5,980 bases of DNA, taken from contig WLWR01000113.1 of NCBI GenBank assembly GCA_012103495.1, positions 1-5,980 on the forward strand, given 5' to 3'. Positions 1 through 5,656 of the stretch are shown piece after piece. The notes below the pieces were generated by a model. The model was not told where the DNA came from. It saw nothing but the letters and a program-made list of their open reading frames with translations, and searched no databases. How positions within the stretch are numbered: position 1 is the stretch's first letter; each line of letters opens with the position of its first letter. The translations under genes and the position numbers were made by a program. This DNA comes from Legionellales bacterium. GTDB lineage: Bacteria; Pseudomonadota; Gammaproteobacteria; WLWR01.

Positions 1-1302
1 GGCTTGTACGGATTCTTGTAAAACTCGAATAATCTCTGGATTTCCTTTTTGATTAGCTAAATCAATCGCCGTCTCTCCTGCAGAAGTCACTCCTATGTGC
101 ACCTTGGCACCATAAGACAACAATTTAGAGACCAGTGAAAGATTACTATCTCTTATTGCAAGCATTAGAGCCGTATAGCCCAACTTGTTTTGCACATTCA
201 GCTCTACATGAAATTCGTCCAATAGCATTTGAACCGTTGATAAATGTCTACCAACTACTGCATGGTGTATTCCATAATTTCCCAAACTATCATAGTATTG
301 AGTCAAATCTGATCTAATGGCTACAATTTGTCTTAACTTCGAATCTTCGCCTATCGCGCACCACTGTAAGAATTGTTGCGGTTCATCAGCTGACTGCTCA
401 ATTGACTGTAACCTAGGTTTAATAGGTGGAAATGCTGGCTTTGGTGGTTGTTCTACCCGGGGTTTTCTAATTTGAGCTGACGAAGTGGCAACCACTTTTT
501 TTTGACCGGGCAGCAGCAGGCCAGAATCTGTCTCCTTAACTTCTTGAATTTCAGGCAATTCTATTGACATGCTACTAAGTTCATCTAATTCTGGCCACTC
601 TCCTACCAGATTACCTCCATTTAAAACTCCAGACTGTATAGGAGAACATCCGATTATAGGTAAATGTTCATTCATAAAGTTAATGGCGTCTGTCACAGCC
701 CAAGAATTGGTTACCTCAAAAGCTGAATCCACAAAAAACACTGCGTATTTTGTGGATTCATCAATGCAAGTGCTTTGTGAATCTTTATAATTCCATAACC
801 AACATATTACTCTATCATTATCACTATAAACCACATGCTCTGTTTCAACTGTTTCAGATTCATTATCACTAGCACCTAACGGTACGAAAGTTTCACCTTG
901 ATTTCCAAATCTTAACCGAATGTCTCCATGCAATTTACTGATGTCGTACCCTCCCATTGGAAAAGACGATAGAACAGAGCAGCAATTATATAAATCAACT
1001 ACGGATGATATATTCCATACACTTTTTCCCGAAATTACACGCCTGGTTAATGCCTCAACTGAAGATTTATATTGTTTAGGTTTAACACCAAAAGTTTTAT
1101 ATGTTTCTCTCCAGTTAGATATGTAGGGAGTGGATGCTAAATTCTGTTTAGTGATTCCTCTCTGTGCGAGCGATTCCGGTAGTTTTCTTTTTAAATTTTC
1201 AACATAAGTAAGAGATTGTTCCACATTTAACTTAGCTACAATATAACCTATTGTTGTATCAGGAAACTTTTGAATGATAGACTTATCAATTATGATTTTC
1301 AT
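1..1302 (-). CDS. B3/4-domain protein fused to ankyrin repeats (3' end outside window)
   Basis: The minus strand is open from ATG at 1302-1300 to the left edge, giving 434 codons with no stop, so the C-terminus is missing. The start is supported by AAAGGAG (1309-1315) six bases upstream and by a consensus promoter. Residues ~1-225 look like a B3/4 domain, the fold that edits mischarged Tyr-tRNA(Phe) in bacterial PheRS beta. The hallmarks are W64-R-E-T-Y, F71-G-V-K-P, S81-V-E-A-L-T-R-R, V101-V-D-L-Y-N, P115-M-G-G-Y-D, G136-E-T-F and V157-V-Y-S-D. No PheRS catalytic or tRNA-anticodon domains accompany it. A polar, proline-containing linker (~235-305) follows, then ankyrin-type helix pairs at about 308-338, 339-371, 372-404 (G375-Y-T-A-L) and 405-434 (G409-E-T-A-I-D-L-A). 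Known: standalone B3/4 proteins exist and are poorly characterised; ankyrin repeats bind proteins. Inferred: a tRNA- or amino-acid-related module with a protein-targeting tail, perhaps a host-directed effector. The domain calls are firm; the function is unknown. Confidence 0.88.
   Translation of the reverse strand, partial: MKIIIDKSIIQKFPDTTIGYIVAKLNVEQSLTYVENLKRKLPESLAQRGITKQNLASTPYISNWRETYKTFGVKPKQYKSSVEALTRRVISGKSVWNISSVVDLYNCCSVLSSFPMGGYDISKLHGDIRLRFGNQGETFVPLGASDNESETVETEHVVYSDNDRVICWLWNYKDSQSTCIDESTKYAVFFVDSAFEVTNSWAVTDAINFMNEHLPIIGCSPIQSGVLNGGNLVGEWPELDELSSMSIELPEIQEVKETDSGLLLPGQKKVVATSSAQIRKPRVEQPPKPAFPPIKPRLQSIEQSADEPQQFLQWCAIGEDSKLRQIVAIRSDLTQYYDSLGNYGIHHAVVGRHLSTVQMLLDEFHVELNVQNKLGYTALMLAIRDSNLSLVSKLLSYGAKVHIGVTSAGETAIDLANQKGNPEIIRVLQESVQA
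724..760. repeat. 13-bp perfect inverted repeat inside the B3/4-ankyrin gene
   Basis: TGAATCCACAAAA (724-736) is the exact reverse complement of TTTTGTGGATTCA (748-760), with an 11-base spacer. It lies in the coding sequence near the end of the B3/4 domain (residues ~181-193), so the mRNA could form a stable hairpin there. No long U-run follows on the minus strand, so it is not a typical terminator. It may be a coincidence of codons. Confidence 0.75.
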
Positions 1303-1308
1303 TTTGAA

Positions 1309-1315
1309 CTCCTTT
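1309..1315 (-). promoter_or_regulatory. Ribosome binding site of the B3/4-ankyrin gene
   Basis: On the minus strand the sequence reads AAAGGAG, then six bases (TTCAAA), then ATG. This is a strong Shine-Dalgarno match at good spacing and fixes the start at 1302. Confidence 0.8.
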
Positions 1316-1327
1316 CTTTATGATGCT

Positions 1328-1358
1328 TACTTACTTTCAAATTTATTCAAAGTAAGTA
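1328..1358. repeat. 10-bp inverted repeat in the leader of the B3/4-ankyrin gene
   Basis: TACTTACTTT (1328-1337) and AAAGTAAGTA (1349-1358) are perfect reverse complements separated by 11 bases. The dyad lies between the minus-strand promoter (-10 at 1381-1386) and the ribosome binding site, about 15 to 45 bases downstream of the expected transcription start. That position suits a repressor operator or a leader RNA hairpin. No run of U follows on either strand, so it is not a standard terminator. Confidence 0.6.
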
Positions 1359-1380
1359 CCGAAAACCTCTCAGAGAATGG

Positions 1381-1408
1381 ATTATATAAAAATAGGAAGT
1401 GTTGTCAA
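1381..1408 (-). promoter_or_regulatory. Consensus sigma-70 promoter for the B3/4-ankyrin gene
   Basis: On the minus strand there is a perfect -35 box TTGACA (1408-1403), a 16-base spacer and a perfect -10 box TATAAT (1386-1381). Expected transcription start is near 1374, leaving a leader of roughly 70 bases that contains the inverted repeat at 1328-1358. Both hexamers are exact; the spacer is one base short of the optimum 17. Confidence 0.75.
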
Positions 1409-1440
1409 TTCTTTATTTACATAAGTTACTCATCAAAATA

Positions 1441-1468
1441 TTAACCCGTTACAATTATTGCTTAAAAT
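1441..1468 (+). promoter_or_regulatory. Candidate promoter for the carrier-family gene
   Basis: TTAACC (1441-1446, 4 of 6 matches to the -35 consensus), a 16-base spacer and TAAAAT (1463-1468, 5 of 6 to the -10 consensus) precede the GTG start by about 30 bases. The region is very AT-rich, so chance matches are likely. It would lie back to back with the minus-strand promoter, so one regulator could act on both. Confidence 0.35.
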
Positions 1469-1489
1469 GTTAAATTCTAAAATTTGAAG

Positions 1490-1494
1490 AAGGA
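1490..1494 (+). promoter_or_regulatory. Ribosome binding site supporting the GTG start
   Basis: AAGGA (1490-1494) sits six bases before the GTG at 1501. No in-frame ATG with a comparable site is available nearby, and the first carrier helix begins only about 12 residues in, so the GTG start is favoured. Confidence 0.7.
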
Positions 1495-1500
1495 TCAACT

Positions 1501-2328
1501 GTGACAAGAAGAATTGAAAACCCAACTCCTACTGTTTGGCACACTCTTATCAGTGGAGCCGCTGCTGGTGTTATGGATACGGGCATTAACTATCCTGCTT
1601 ATGGATTAAAAATGCGCCGGCAAAGTGACCAGCCTATTAAATTTTCTAAAGCCCCCAAACTCTCATTCCTATATCAAGGAGCTTTTCCTTATGTGATAAC
1701 CATTGGTCCAACAACAATCATCCAATTTTTTTTCGATCATTGTTTTGAAGGCAAGCAACACCCGCTTGGATGGGCAATAGCTTCCGCCATGATCAGTGGT
1801 GCAGCAGGTGCTATTTATTGTACGGCGAGTGAGCATATTATTCTTACCCAGCAGAAGTTATCTATTGGACAAAAAGAATTGGTTCGACCCACACAAAGTA
1901 TCCGATTTTTGTTAACTAATTTTGGAATGTTAAGATTGTGGACAGGCTATCCAGCAAACGTCTTTCGAGATGGAATATTTGCTACTGCAATGCTGCGAGG
2001 ACCACAAATAATTAGTACGCACATTGATGATACAACAAAAGAAAATACAGCACTCTGGAAGAAAAAATCAAAGTATGCAATGGGTGTTATTAGCACAGGG
2101 ATATTATGTTCTATCTTCAGTCATCCATTTGACACTCTCAGTACAAAGCAACAATATCAAACCAACCCCAGTTCAATGTTTTCGATGGCAAAGAAAATTT
2201 ACAAAACAAGAGGATTTATAGGATTCTATCCAGGCTTTTTATTCCGAATCATTTCTGTAACGGGTAGCTTATTTGTAATGCCAACCACCGCAGAATATAC
2301 AAAAAATTATTTAATGAATCGTCCATGA
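1501..2328 (+). CDS. Mitochondrial carrier family (SLC25-like) protein
   Basis: This is a 275-residue membrane protein built from three related repeats of about 90-100 residues, the layout of eukaryotic mitochondrial solute carriers (usually ~300 residues, six helices). Odd-helix signatures end helices 1, 3 and 5. The best is S207-H-P-F-D-T-L-S-T-K-Q-Q (P209, D211, K216). Repeat 1 has P32, K37, R39 and Q41 but Y34 in place of the acid; repeat 2 has E111 and Q118 but A109 in place of proline. The G-x-x-x-x-[YW]-x-G loops are also present: L57-Y-Q-G, L146-W-T-G then R156-D, and R237-G-F-I-G-F-Y-P-G. Known: the family exchanges nucleotides, carboxylates or cofactors across the mitochondrial inner membrane; Legionella LncP is a secreted bacterial member. 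Inferred: acquisition from a eukaryotic host and possible delivery into host mitochondria. The substrate cannot be read from sequence. It is divergent from the B3/4-ankyrin gene and followed by a hairpin. Confidence 0.88.
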   Translation: MTRRIENPTPTVWHTLISGAAAGVMDTGINYPAYGLKMRRQSDQPIKFSKAPKLSFLYQGAFPYVITIGPTTIIQFFFDHCFEGKQHPLGWAIASAMISGAAGAIYCTASEHIILTQQKLSIGQKELVRPTQSIRFLLTNFGMLRLWTGYPANVFRDGIFATAMLRGPQIISTHIDDTTKENTALWKKKSKYAMGVISTGILCSIFSHPFDTLSTKQQYQTNPSSMFSMAKKIYKTRGFIGFYPGFLFRIISVTGSLFVMPTTAEYTKNYLMNRP

Positions 2329-2350
2329 TTTGCTCAATGCAAACTTAAAA

Positions 2351-2376
2351 TTGGCATCTCACTTGCGCGATGCCAA
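2351..2376. terminator. Hairpin after the carrier gene, possible terminator
   Basis: TTGGCATC (2351-2358) and GATGCCAA (2369-2376) form a perfect 8-bp stem with a 10-base loop, 22 bases after the carrier stop codon. The T-run lies on the minus-strand side of the stem (AAAA just before it on the plus strand), and on the plus strand CCCA follows. It is therefore a poor rho-independent terminator for the carrier gene. A smaller TTTGC/GCAAA hairpin occurs at 2329-2343. Confidence 0.4.
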
Positions 2377-2460
2377 CCCAGGCAAATTTAAAATGTCATC
2401 TAAAACATCCCTATTCTAATAATTGCGCTTAAAAATTTTGGCAAACTTATCTCGAACATA

Positions 2461-2490
2461 TTGCAACCTATCCATAGCTCATGCCATTAT
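2461..2490 (+). promoter_or_regulatory. Candidate promoter for cytochrome b561
   Basis: TTGCAA (2461-2466) and CATTAT (2485-2490) each match the -35 and -10 consensus at 4 of 6 positions, with an 18-base spacer. They end 36 bases upstream of the start codon. This is the best pair I can see in the gap at 2329-2526. Confidence 0.3.
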
Positions 2491-2526
2491 AGCGCTCTGA
2501 ACTGAACAACCTTAAGGACACCATCT

Positions 2527-3090
2527 ATGAATTTACGCAATACGCTTGATCGCTATGGCAGCATCAGTCAAGGCTTTCATTGGCTAGTGGCATTCTTGGT
2601 CATCGGCATGTTAATCGGTGGTTTTTTTATGGGATCAATTGCCAATGACGCGGTGCGTGCTCAAGTCTACATGTTGCATAAATCCACCGGACTGGTTGTG
2701 TTATTTTTGATGGGGTTACGAATTTTATGGGTATTAGGCAATGTAAAGCCAACCACACCACCAAACACCCCTCTCTGGGAACGTATTGCTGAACACAGCG
2801 TCCATGGCCTGTTATATCTAACATTGTTGGGCATGCCTCTTAGTGGCTGGATCATGTCAACTGCAGCCAACAAATCACCCACTTTATATCAATGGTTCAC
2901 CCTGCCATTCCCTGGGATTCCGGTGAGTGAAACCTTGGCAAAGATTGCAAACAGCATTCATTTAACTTTGGCTTGGATCGTAATCGGTTTGCTCATCATT
3001 CACATCGCCGCAGCTATCAAACATCATTGGATGGATCAAGATAACGTGCTACGCAGAATGTTGCCTTCTCGATGCTCATCCAATCGATGA
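2527..3090 (+). CDS. Cytochrome b561 (CybB/YodB-type diheme membrane protein)
   Basis: This is a 187-residue four-helix inner-membrane cytochrome b of the bacterial b561 family, which usually runs ~175-190 residues. Hydrophobic helices lie at about 19-38, 52-71, 93-112 and 145-165. The expected heme-binding histidines are visible: H18 in F-H18-W, H51 in L-H51-K-S-T-G, H145 in I-H145-L-T-L-A-W and H159 in I-I-H159-I. H93 and the P104-L-S-G-W motif in helix 3 are also typical, as is the D172-N-V-L-R-R-M tail. Known: family members pass electrons between quinol and membrane or periplasmic acceptors; CybB of Escherichia coli has been reported as a superoxide:ubiquinone oxidoreductase. AAGGA (2514-2518) lies eight bases before the ATG. 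The 3' end overlaps the phosphopantetheinyl transferase start, so the two are probably co-translated. Confidence 0.93.
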   Translation: MNLRNTLDRYGSISQGFHWLVAFLVIGMLIGGFFMGSIANDAVRAQVYMLHKSTGLVVLFLMGLRILWVLGNVKPTTPPNTPLWERIAEHSVHGLLYLTLLGMPLSGWIMSTAANKSPTLYQWFTLPFPGIPVSETLAKIANSIHLTLAWIVIGLLIIHIAAAIKHHWMDQDNVLRRMLPSRCSSNR

Positions 3091-3824
3091 CTCATTCGCA
3101 GTGTCCCAACACTTGGCAAGCAGCGCCGGCAGAGCTTACATTGGCGCCACATCAGGTACATATCTGGCGTCAGGATTTACAAATTTCTTCTATTCAACTC
3201 GCCGACGATGAACAATTACTCAATACAGAAGAATTAGCCACTGCCAATCAATTTATATTTGCTAAACACCGACGTCGTTACATTGCCGCGCGCGCCATGC
3301 TACGCAAATTATTAGCTCGCTACATCGCCATCACACCGCAAAACCTAACCTTTGAAAACAATGCGTATGGCAAACCTCAATTGATTGACGTCCACAATCC
3401 AGCTCAATTGCAATTTAGTGTATCTCACTCTCATGAACTGGCTTGTTACGCTGTCACCTGTCAACATACTATTGGCATTGATATCGAATGGATTCATCCT
3501 TTAGATTATTTAGGCTTGGCCGAGCGCTTTTTTGCTAACGATGAATATCAAGCATTAGCACAATTGCCCACTGCCCAATTGGCTACAGGATTCTTTCGTG
3601 TATGGACGCAAAAAGAAGCGTTTGTGAAAGCCCTCGGTTTGGGATTGCAATACCCTTTGGATCAATTTTGTGTCACAACACAGCCGCCTGCCAATTTGAT
3701 CTGGCTAGCACAAGAGGATCCTCAACCTTGGGTGATGCAAGCTTTAACCATCGCTCCCAACTATTGCGCACATCTGGCCACCCCACAACCCATCCATCTT
3801 TACCAAGGGTGGCAAGACGCTTAA
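3087..3824 (+). CDS. 4'-phosphopantetheinyl transferase, Sfp/Gsp type
   Basis: The enzyme moves the 4'-phosphopantetheine arm of coenzyme A onto a serine of carrier proteins used by fatty-acid, polyketide or nonribosomal peptide synthases; it is cytosolic and Mg-dependent. Read from ATG 3087 it has 245 residues, normal for the two-lobed Sfp class. Conserved parts include R62-R-R-Y-I-A-A-R-A, N92-A-Y-G-K-P, F110-S-V-S-H-S, the metal motif G130-I-D-I-E (D132, E134) and W173-T-Q-K-E-A (K176, E177) followed by K181-A-L-G-L-G-L. An in-frame ATG at 3072 would add five residues. I prefer 3087 because its ATGA overlaps the cytochrome stop codon by four bases, a classic coupling arrangement; neither start has a clear ribosome binding site. 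No synthase or carrier-protein gene is in view, so the target is unknown. Confidence 0.93.
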   Translation: MTHSQCPNTWQAAPAELTLAPHQVHIWRQDLQISSIQLADDEQLLNTEELATANQFIFAKHRRRYIAARAMLRKLLARYIAITPQNLTFENNAYGKPQLIDVHNPAQLQFSVSHSHELACYAVTCQHTIGIDIEWIHPLDYLGLAERFFANDEYQALAQLPTAQLATGFFRVWTQKEAFVKALGLGLQYPLDQFCVTTQPPANLIWLAQEDPQPWVMQALTIAPNYCAHLATPQPIHLYQGWQDA

Positions 3825-3854
3825 ACACATTACACCCCTTAATTAAACCTTCCC

Positions 3855-3860
3855 TATACT
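3855..3860 (+). promoter_or_regulatory. Candidate -10 box for the rubrerythrin operon
   Basis: TATACT (3855-3860) matches the -10 consensus at 5 of 6 positions and lies 40 bases before the preferred rubrerythrin start, in the 76-base gap after the transferase gene. No convincing -35 hexamer is found at proper spacing (TTACAC at 3830-3835 would need a 19-base spacer), so a regulator-dependent promoter or read-through from upstream is possible. Confidence 0.35.
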
Positions 3861-3889
3861 ACACTTAACATGAATTATTTTACTTTCAT

Positions 3890-3893
3890 GGAG
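3890..3893 (+). promoter_or_regulatory. Ribosome binding site deciding the rubrerythrin start
   Basis: GGAG at 3890-3893 is only one base from the ATG at 3895 but seven bases from the ATG at 3901. The second start gives an M-D-L-K-G N-terminus, the usual beginning in this subfamily, so 3901 is chosen. Confidence 0.7.
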
Positions 3894-3900
3894 TATGGCA

Positions 3901-4320
3901 ATGGACTTAAAAGGCAGTCAAACTGAAGCAAATTTAAAAGCCGCCTTCGCTGGCGAATCACAAGCCAATCGACGCTATCTTTATTTTGCAACCAAAGCAG
4001 ACATCGAAGGATACAATGACATTTCCACCGTGTTTCGTTCCACCGCTGAAGGGGAAACGGGGCACGCGTTTGGTCACTTAGAGCATTTGGAATTGTGTGG
4101 TGATCCAGTGACGGACGAACCCATCGGTGACACCCGAGACAATTTGAAATCAGCCATTGTTGGCGAAACATATGAATACACCGATATGTATCCTGGCATG
4201 GCAAGGATTGCGCGTGAAGAAGGGTTCGATGAAATTGCCGATTGGTTTGAAACGTTAGCCAAAGCTGAGCGTTCTCACGCCAATCGATTTCAACAAGCAT
4301 TGGATACCATGCATGAGTAA
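3901..4320 (+). CDS. Rubrerythrin, short form without rubredoxin domain
   Basis: This is a 139-residue four-helix ferritin-like diiron protein. The complete ligand set is visible: E19 (A-G-E-S-Q-A-N), E52 and H55 (G-E-T-G-H), E89 and E92 (G-E-T-Y-E), and E123 and H126 (A-E-R-S-H). The C-terminal C-x2-C rubredoxin domain of classical rubrerythrin is absent, so electrons must come from another protein. Known: rubrerythrins reduce hydrogen peroxide to water using reduced rubredoxin or a similar donor, in the cytosol. The next gene, an Fe-S protein that begins before this one ends, is a plausible donor (inference). The start at 3901 is preferred over 3895 on ribosome-binding-site spacing and on the conserved N-terminus. 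Conservation is strong throughout, so the family call is secure. Confidence 0.95.
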   Translation: MDLKGSQTEANLKAAFAGESQANRRYLYFATKADIEGYNDISTVFRSTAEGETGHAFGHLEHLELCGDPVTDEPIGDTRDNLKSAIVGETYEYTDMYPGMARIAREEGFDEIADWFETLAKAERSHANRFQQALDTMHE

Positions 4321-5638
4321 TTCGCGCGGTAGTGCTTGCGCCCCAGCACGCTATCCCATTCATTGGCTGAGAGCGAGCTATTATGATCGCAAAAAATTGC
4401 AGCACGAAATGCACCGTGTATTCGACATCTGCCATGGCTGTCGCCGCTGTGTCAATTTATGCAATGCGTTTCCCACTTTATTCAATCTTATTGATCACAG
4501 TCCAACCGGTGAAGTGGACAGTGTGGATCCCAACAATTTCATGCAAGTCGCCGATCAATGTTACTTGTGTGATCGTTGCTACATGAATAAATGTCCATAC
4601 GTGCCACCTCATGAATGGCACATTGATTTTCCTCATCTGATGTTGCAGGCCAAAGCCATTCAGTTTAAACAACACACTCGATTACGTGATCGACTGTTAA
4701 GTGCCACCGATTTAGTTGGTCAATTTGCTGGCATTCCGATTGTCACCCAATGCATCAACATCGCCAATCGCAATCCTATCATTCGCCGCTTGATGCACAC
4801 CCTGATGGGTATTCATCGCCAAGCCAAACTACCTCGCTACGCCAATCTACGTCAACGTCTAGCGATACGATCAGTATCCTCATCCCCTCTGACCGTCCAA
4901 GCCACACCGAACACCCATGGCAAAGTGGTAATTTTTCCTACTTGTTATGGACGTTATCACATGCCGCAATTGGTAGAAGATTTAGTCATCATTTTGCAAC
5001 ACAATCAAATCGAAGTAACCGTGCTACCACAGACCCAATGCTGTGGCATGCCCAAATTTGAATTGGGGGATTTTGATCACATTGCCAAAACCATGCGTCA
5101 TAACATCGATTTATTATTACCTTGGGTAGAGCAAGGTTGGGACATCACAGCACCGGTGCCTTCTTGTGTGTTAATGTTCAAACAAGAATTGCCATTGTTA
5201 TTCATCGACGATGATACGGTGCAACAAGTGCGAGACGCTTGGTTCGATCCCTTCGAGTATTTGTATTTACGCCACCAGGCTGGGTTATTTCATACCGATT
5301 TCAAACACACATTGGGCCAAGTGTTTTATCACGCTGCTTGTCATTTGCAAGTGCAAAATTTCGGTTTAAGAACTCGCGATATTCTAGCCTTGATCCCAAA
5401 TACTCAGCTCACTGCAGTCACTCGCTGTTCAGGTCACGATGGTACTTATGGTGTGAAAAGTGAAAGTCATGCTGTCAGCATGAAAATTTGCCAACCTTTA
5501 CATCAAGCAATTAATCAATATCCCCATACATTTACCAGCGATTGTCCCATTGCCGGCTTGCAGTTGAGCAATGGTGTCACTCACCCACACGATTATCAGC
5601 ATCCACTGAGCTTATTGCGTTACGCATACGCTTTATGA
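4313..5638 (+). CDS. Fe-S/cysteine-rich-domain oxidoreductase (GlpC/heterodisulfide-reductase type)
   Basis: This 441-residue protein carries two N-terminal cysteine clusters that resemble [4Fe-4S] ferredoxin sites: C40-x2-C43-x2-C46-x3-C50 and C83-x2-C86-x2-C89-x4-C94-P. Two cysteine-rich (CCG-type) domains follow. The first has C211 and C243-C244-G; in the second, C343 is followed by C372-S-G-H, where the usual CCG is changed. C411 lies in S-D-C-P-I-A-G near the end. Such proteins are often labelled GlpC, but no glpA or glpB is present and the neighbours point elsewhere. Its start overlaps the rubrerythrin stop by eight bases (ATGAGTAA), implying translational coupling. Known: rubrerythrin, this Fe-S protein and DUF3501 recur as neighbours in proteobacteria. 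Inferred: it passes electrons to rubrerythrin or to a thiol/disulfide substrate. No membrane segment is evident. Confidence 0.9.
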   Translation: MSNSRGSACAPARYPIHWLRASYYDRKKLQHEMHRVFDICHGCRRCVNLCNAFPTLFNLIDHSPTGEVDSVDPNNFMQVADQCYLCDRCYMNKCPYVPPHEWHIDFPHLMLQAKAIQFKQHTRLRDRLLSATDLVGQFAGIPIVTQCINIANRNPIIRRLMHTLMGIHRQAKLPRYANLRQRLAIRSVSSSPLTVQATPNTHGKVVIFPTCYGRYHMPQLVEDLVIILQHNQIEVTVLPQTQCCGMPKFELGDFDHIAKTMRHNIDLLLPWVEQGWDITAPVPSCVLMFKQELPLLFIDDDTVQQVRDAWFDPFEYLYLRHQAGLFHTDFKHTLGQVFYHAACHLQVQNFGLRTRDILALIPNTQLTAVTRCSGHDGTYGVKSESHAVSMKICQPLHQAINQYPHTFTSDCPIAGLQLSNGVTHPHDYQHPLSLLRYAYAL

Positions 5639-5643
5639 TCAAA

Positions 5644-5647
5644 GGAG
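5644..5647 (+). promoter_or_regulatory. Ribosome binding site of the DUF3501 gene
   Basis: The sequence AAAGGAGAG starting at 5641 contains GGAG at 5644-5647, nine bases before the ATG at 5657. It is the strongest ribosome binding site in the rubrerythrin cluster and lies in the 18-base gap after the Fe-S gene. Confidence 0.75.
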
Positions 5648-5656
5648 AGACTTATC

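Noticed and set aside
135..1126. Short plus-strand open frames (135-317, 569-790, 920-1126)
   Set aside because: They lie opposite the continuous B3/4-ankyrin reading frame, which has recognisable domains, a ribosome binding site and a promoter; the short frames look like nothing known.
1..1302. Possibility that the minus-strand gene is a fragment of phenylalanyl-tRNA synthetase beta (pheT)
   Set aside because: It starts directly with the B3/4-type domain of standalone proteins, lacks the N-terminal tRNA-binding domain and the later B5 and catalytic-like domains, and continues into ankyrin repeats instead.
1441..1484. Tandem 8-base AT-rich words (CTTAAAAT, GTTAAATT, CTAAAATT), considered as a PmrA-like box of Legionella/Coxiella
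   Set aside because: The spacing is 8 bases rather than the 11-base period of the known PmrA box, and the words are too AT-rich and inexact to support a regulator site.
3825..3880. Terminator or riboswitch between the transferase and rubrerythrin genes
   Set aside because: Only the short palindrome TTAATTAA is present; no stem followed by a U-run and no recognisable riboswitch core.
3875..4435. 186-codon open frame on the minus strand opposite rubrerythrin
   Set aside because: It lies antisense to the highly conserved rubrerythrin, has no plausible ribosome binding site or recognisable domain, and its length follows from the codon use of the opposite strand.
4750..5463. Plus-strand frames of 103 and 74 codons inside the Fe-S gene
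   Set aside because: Alternate-frame shadows of the Fe-S protein, with serine/histidine-rich low-information translations and no start signals.
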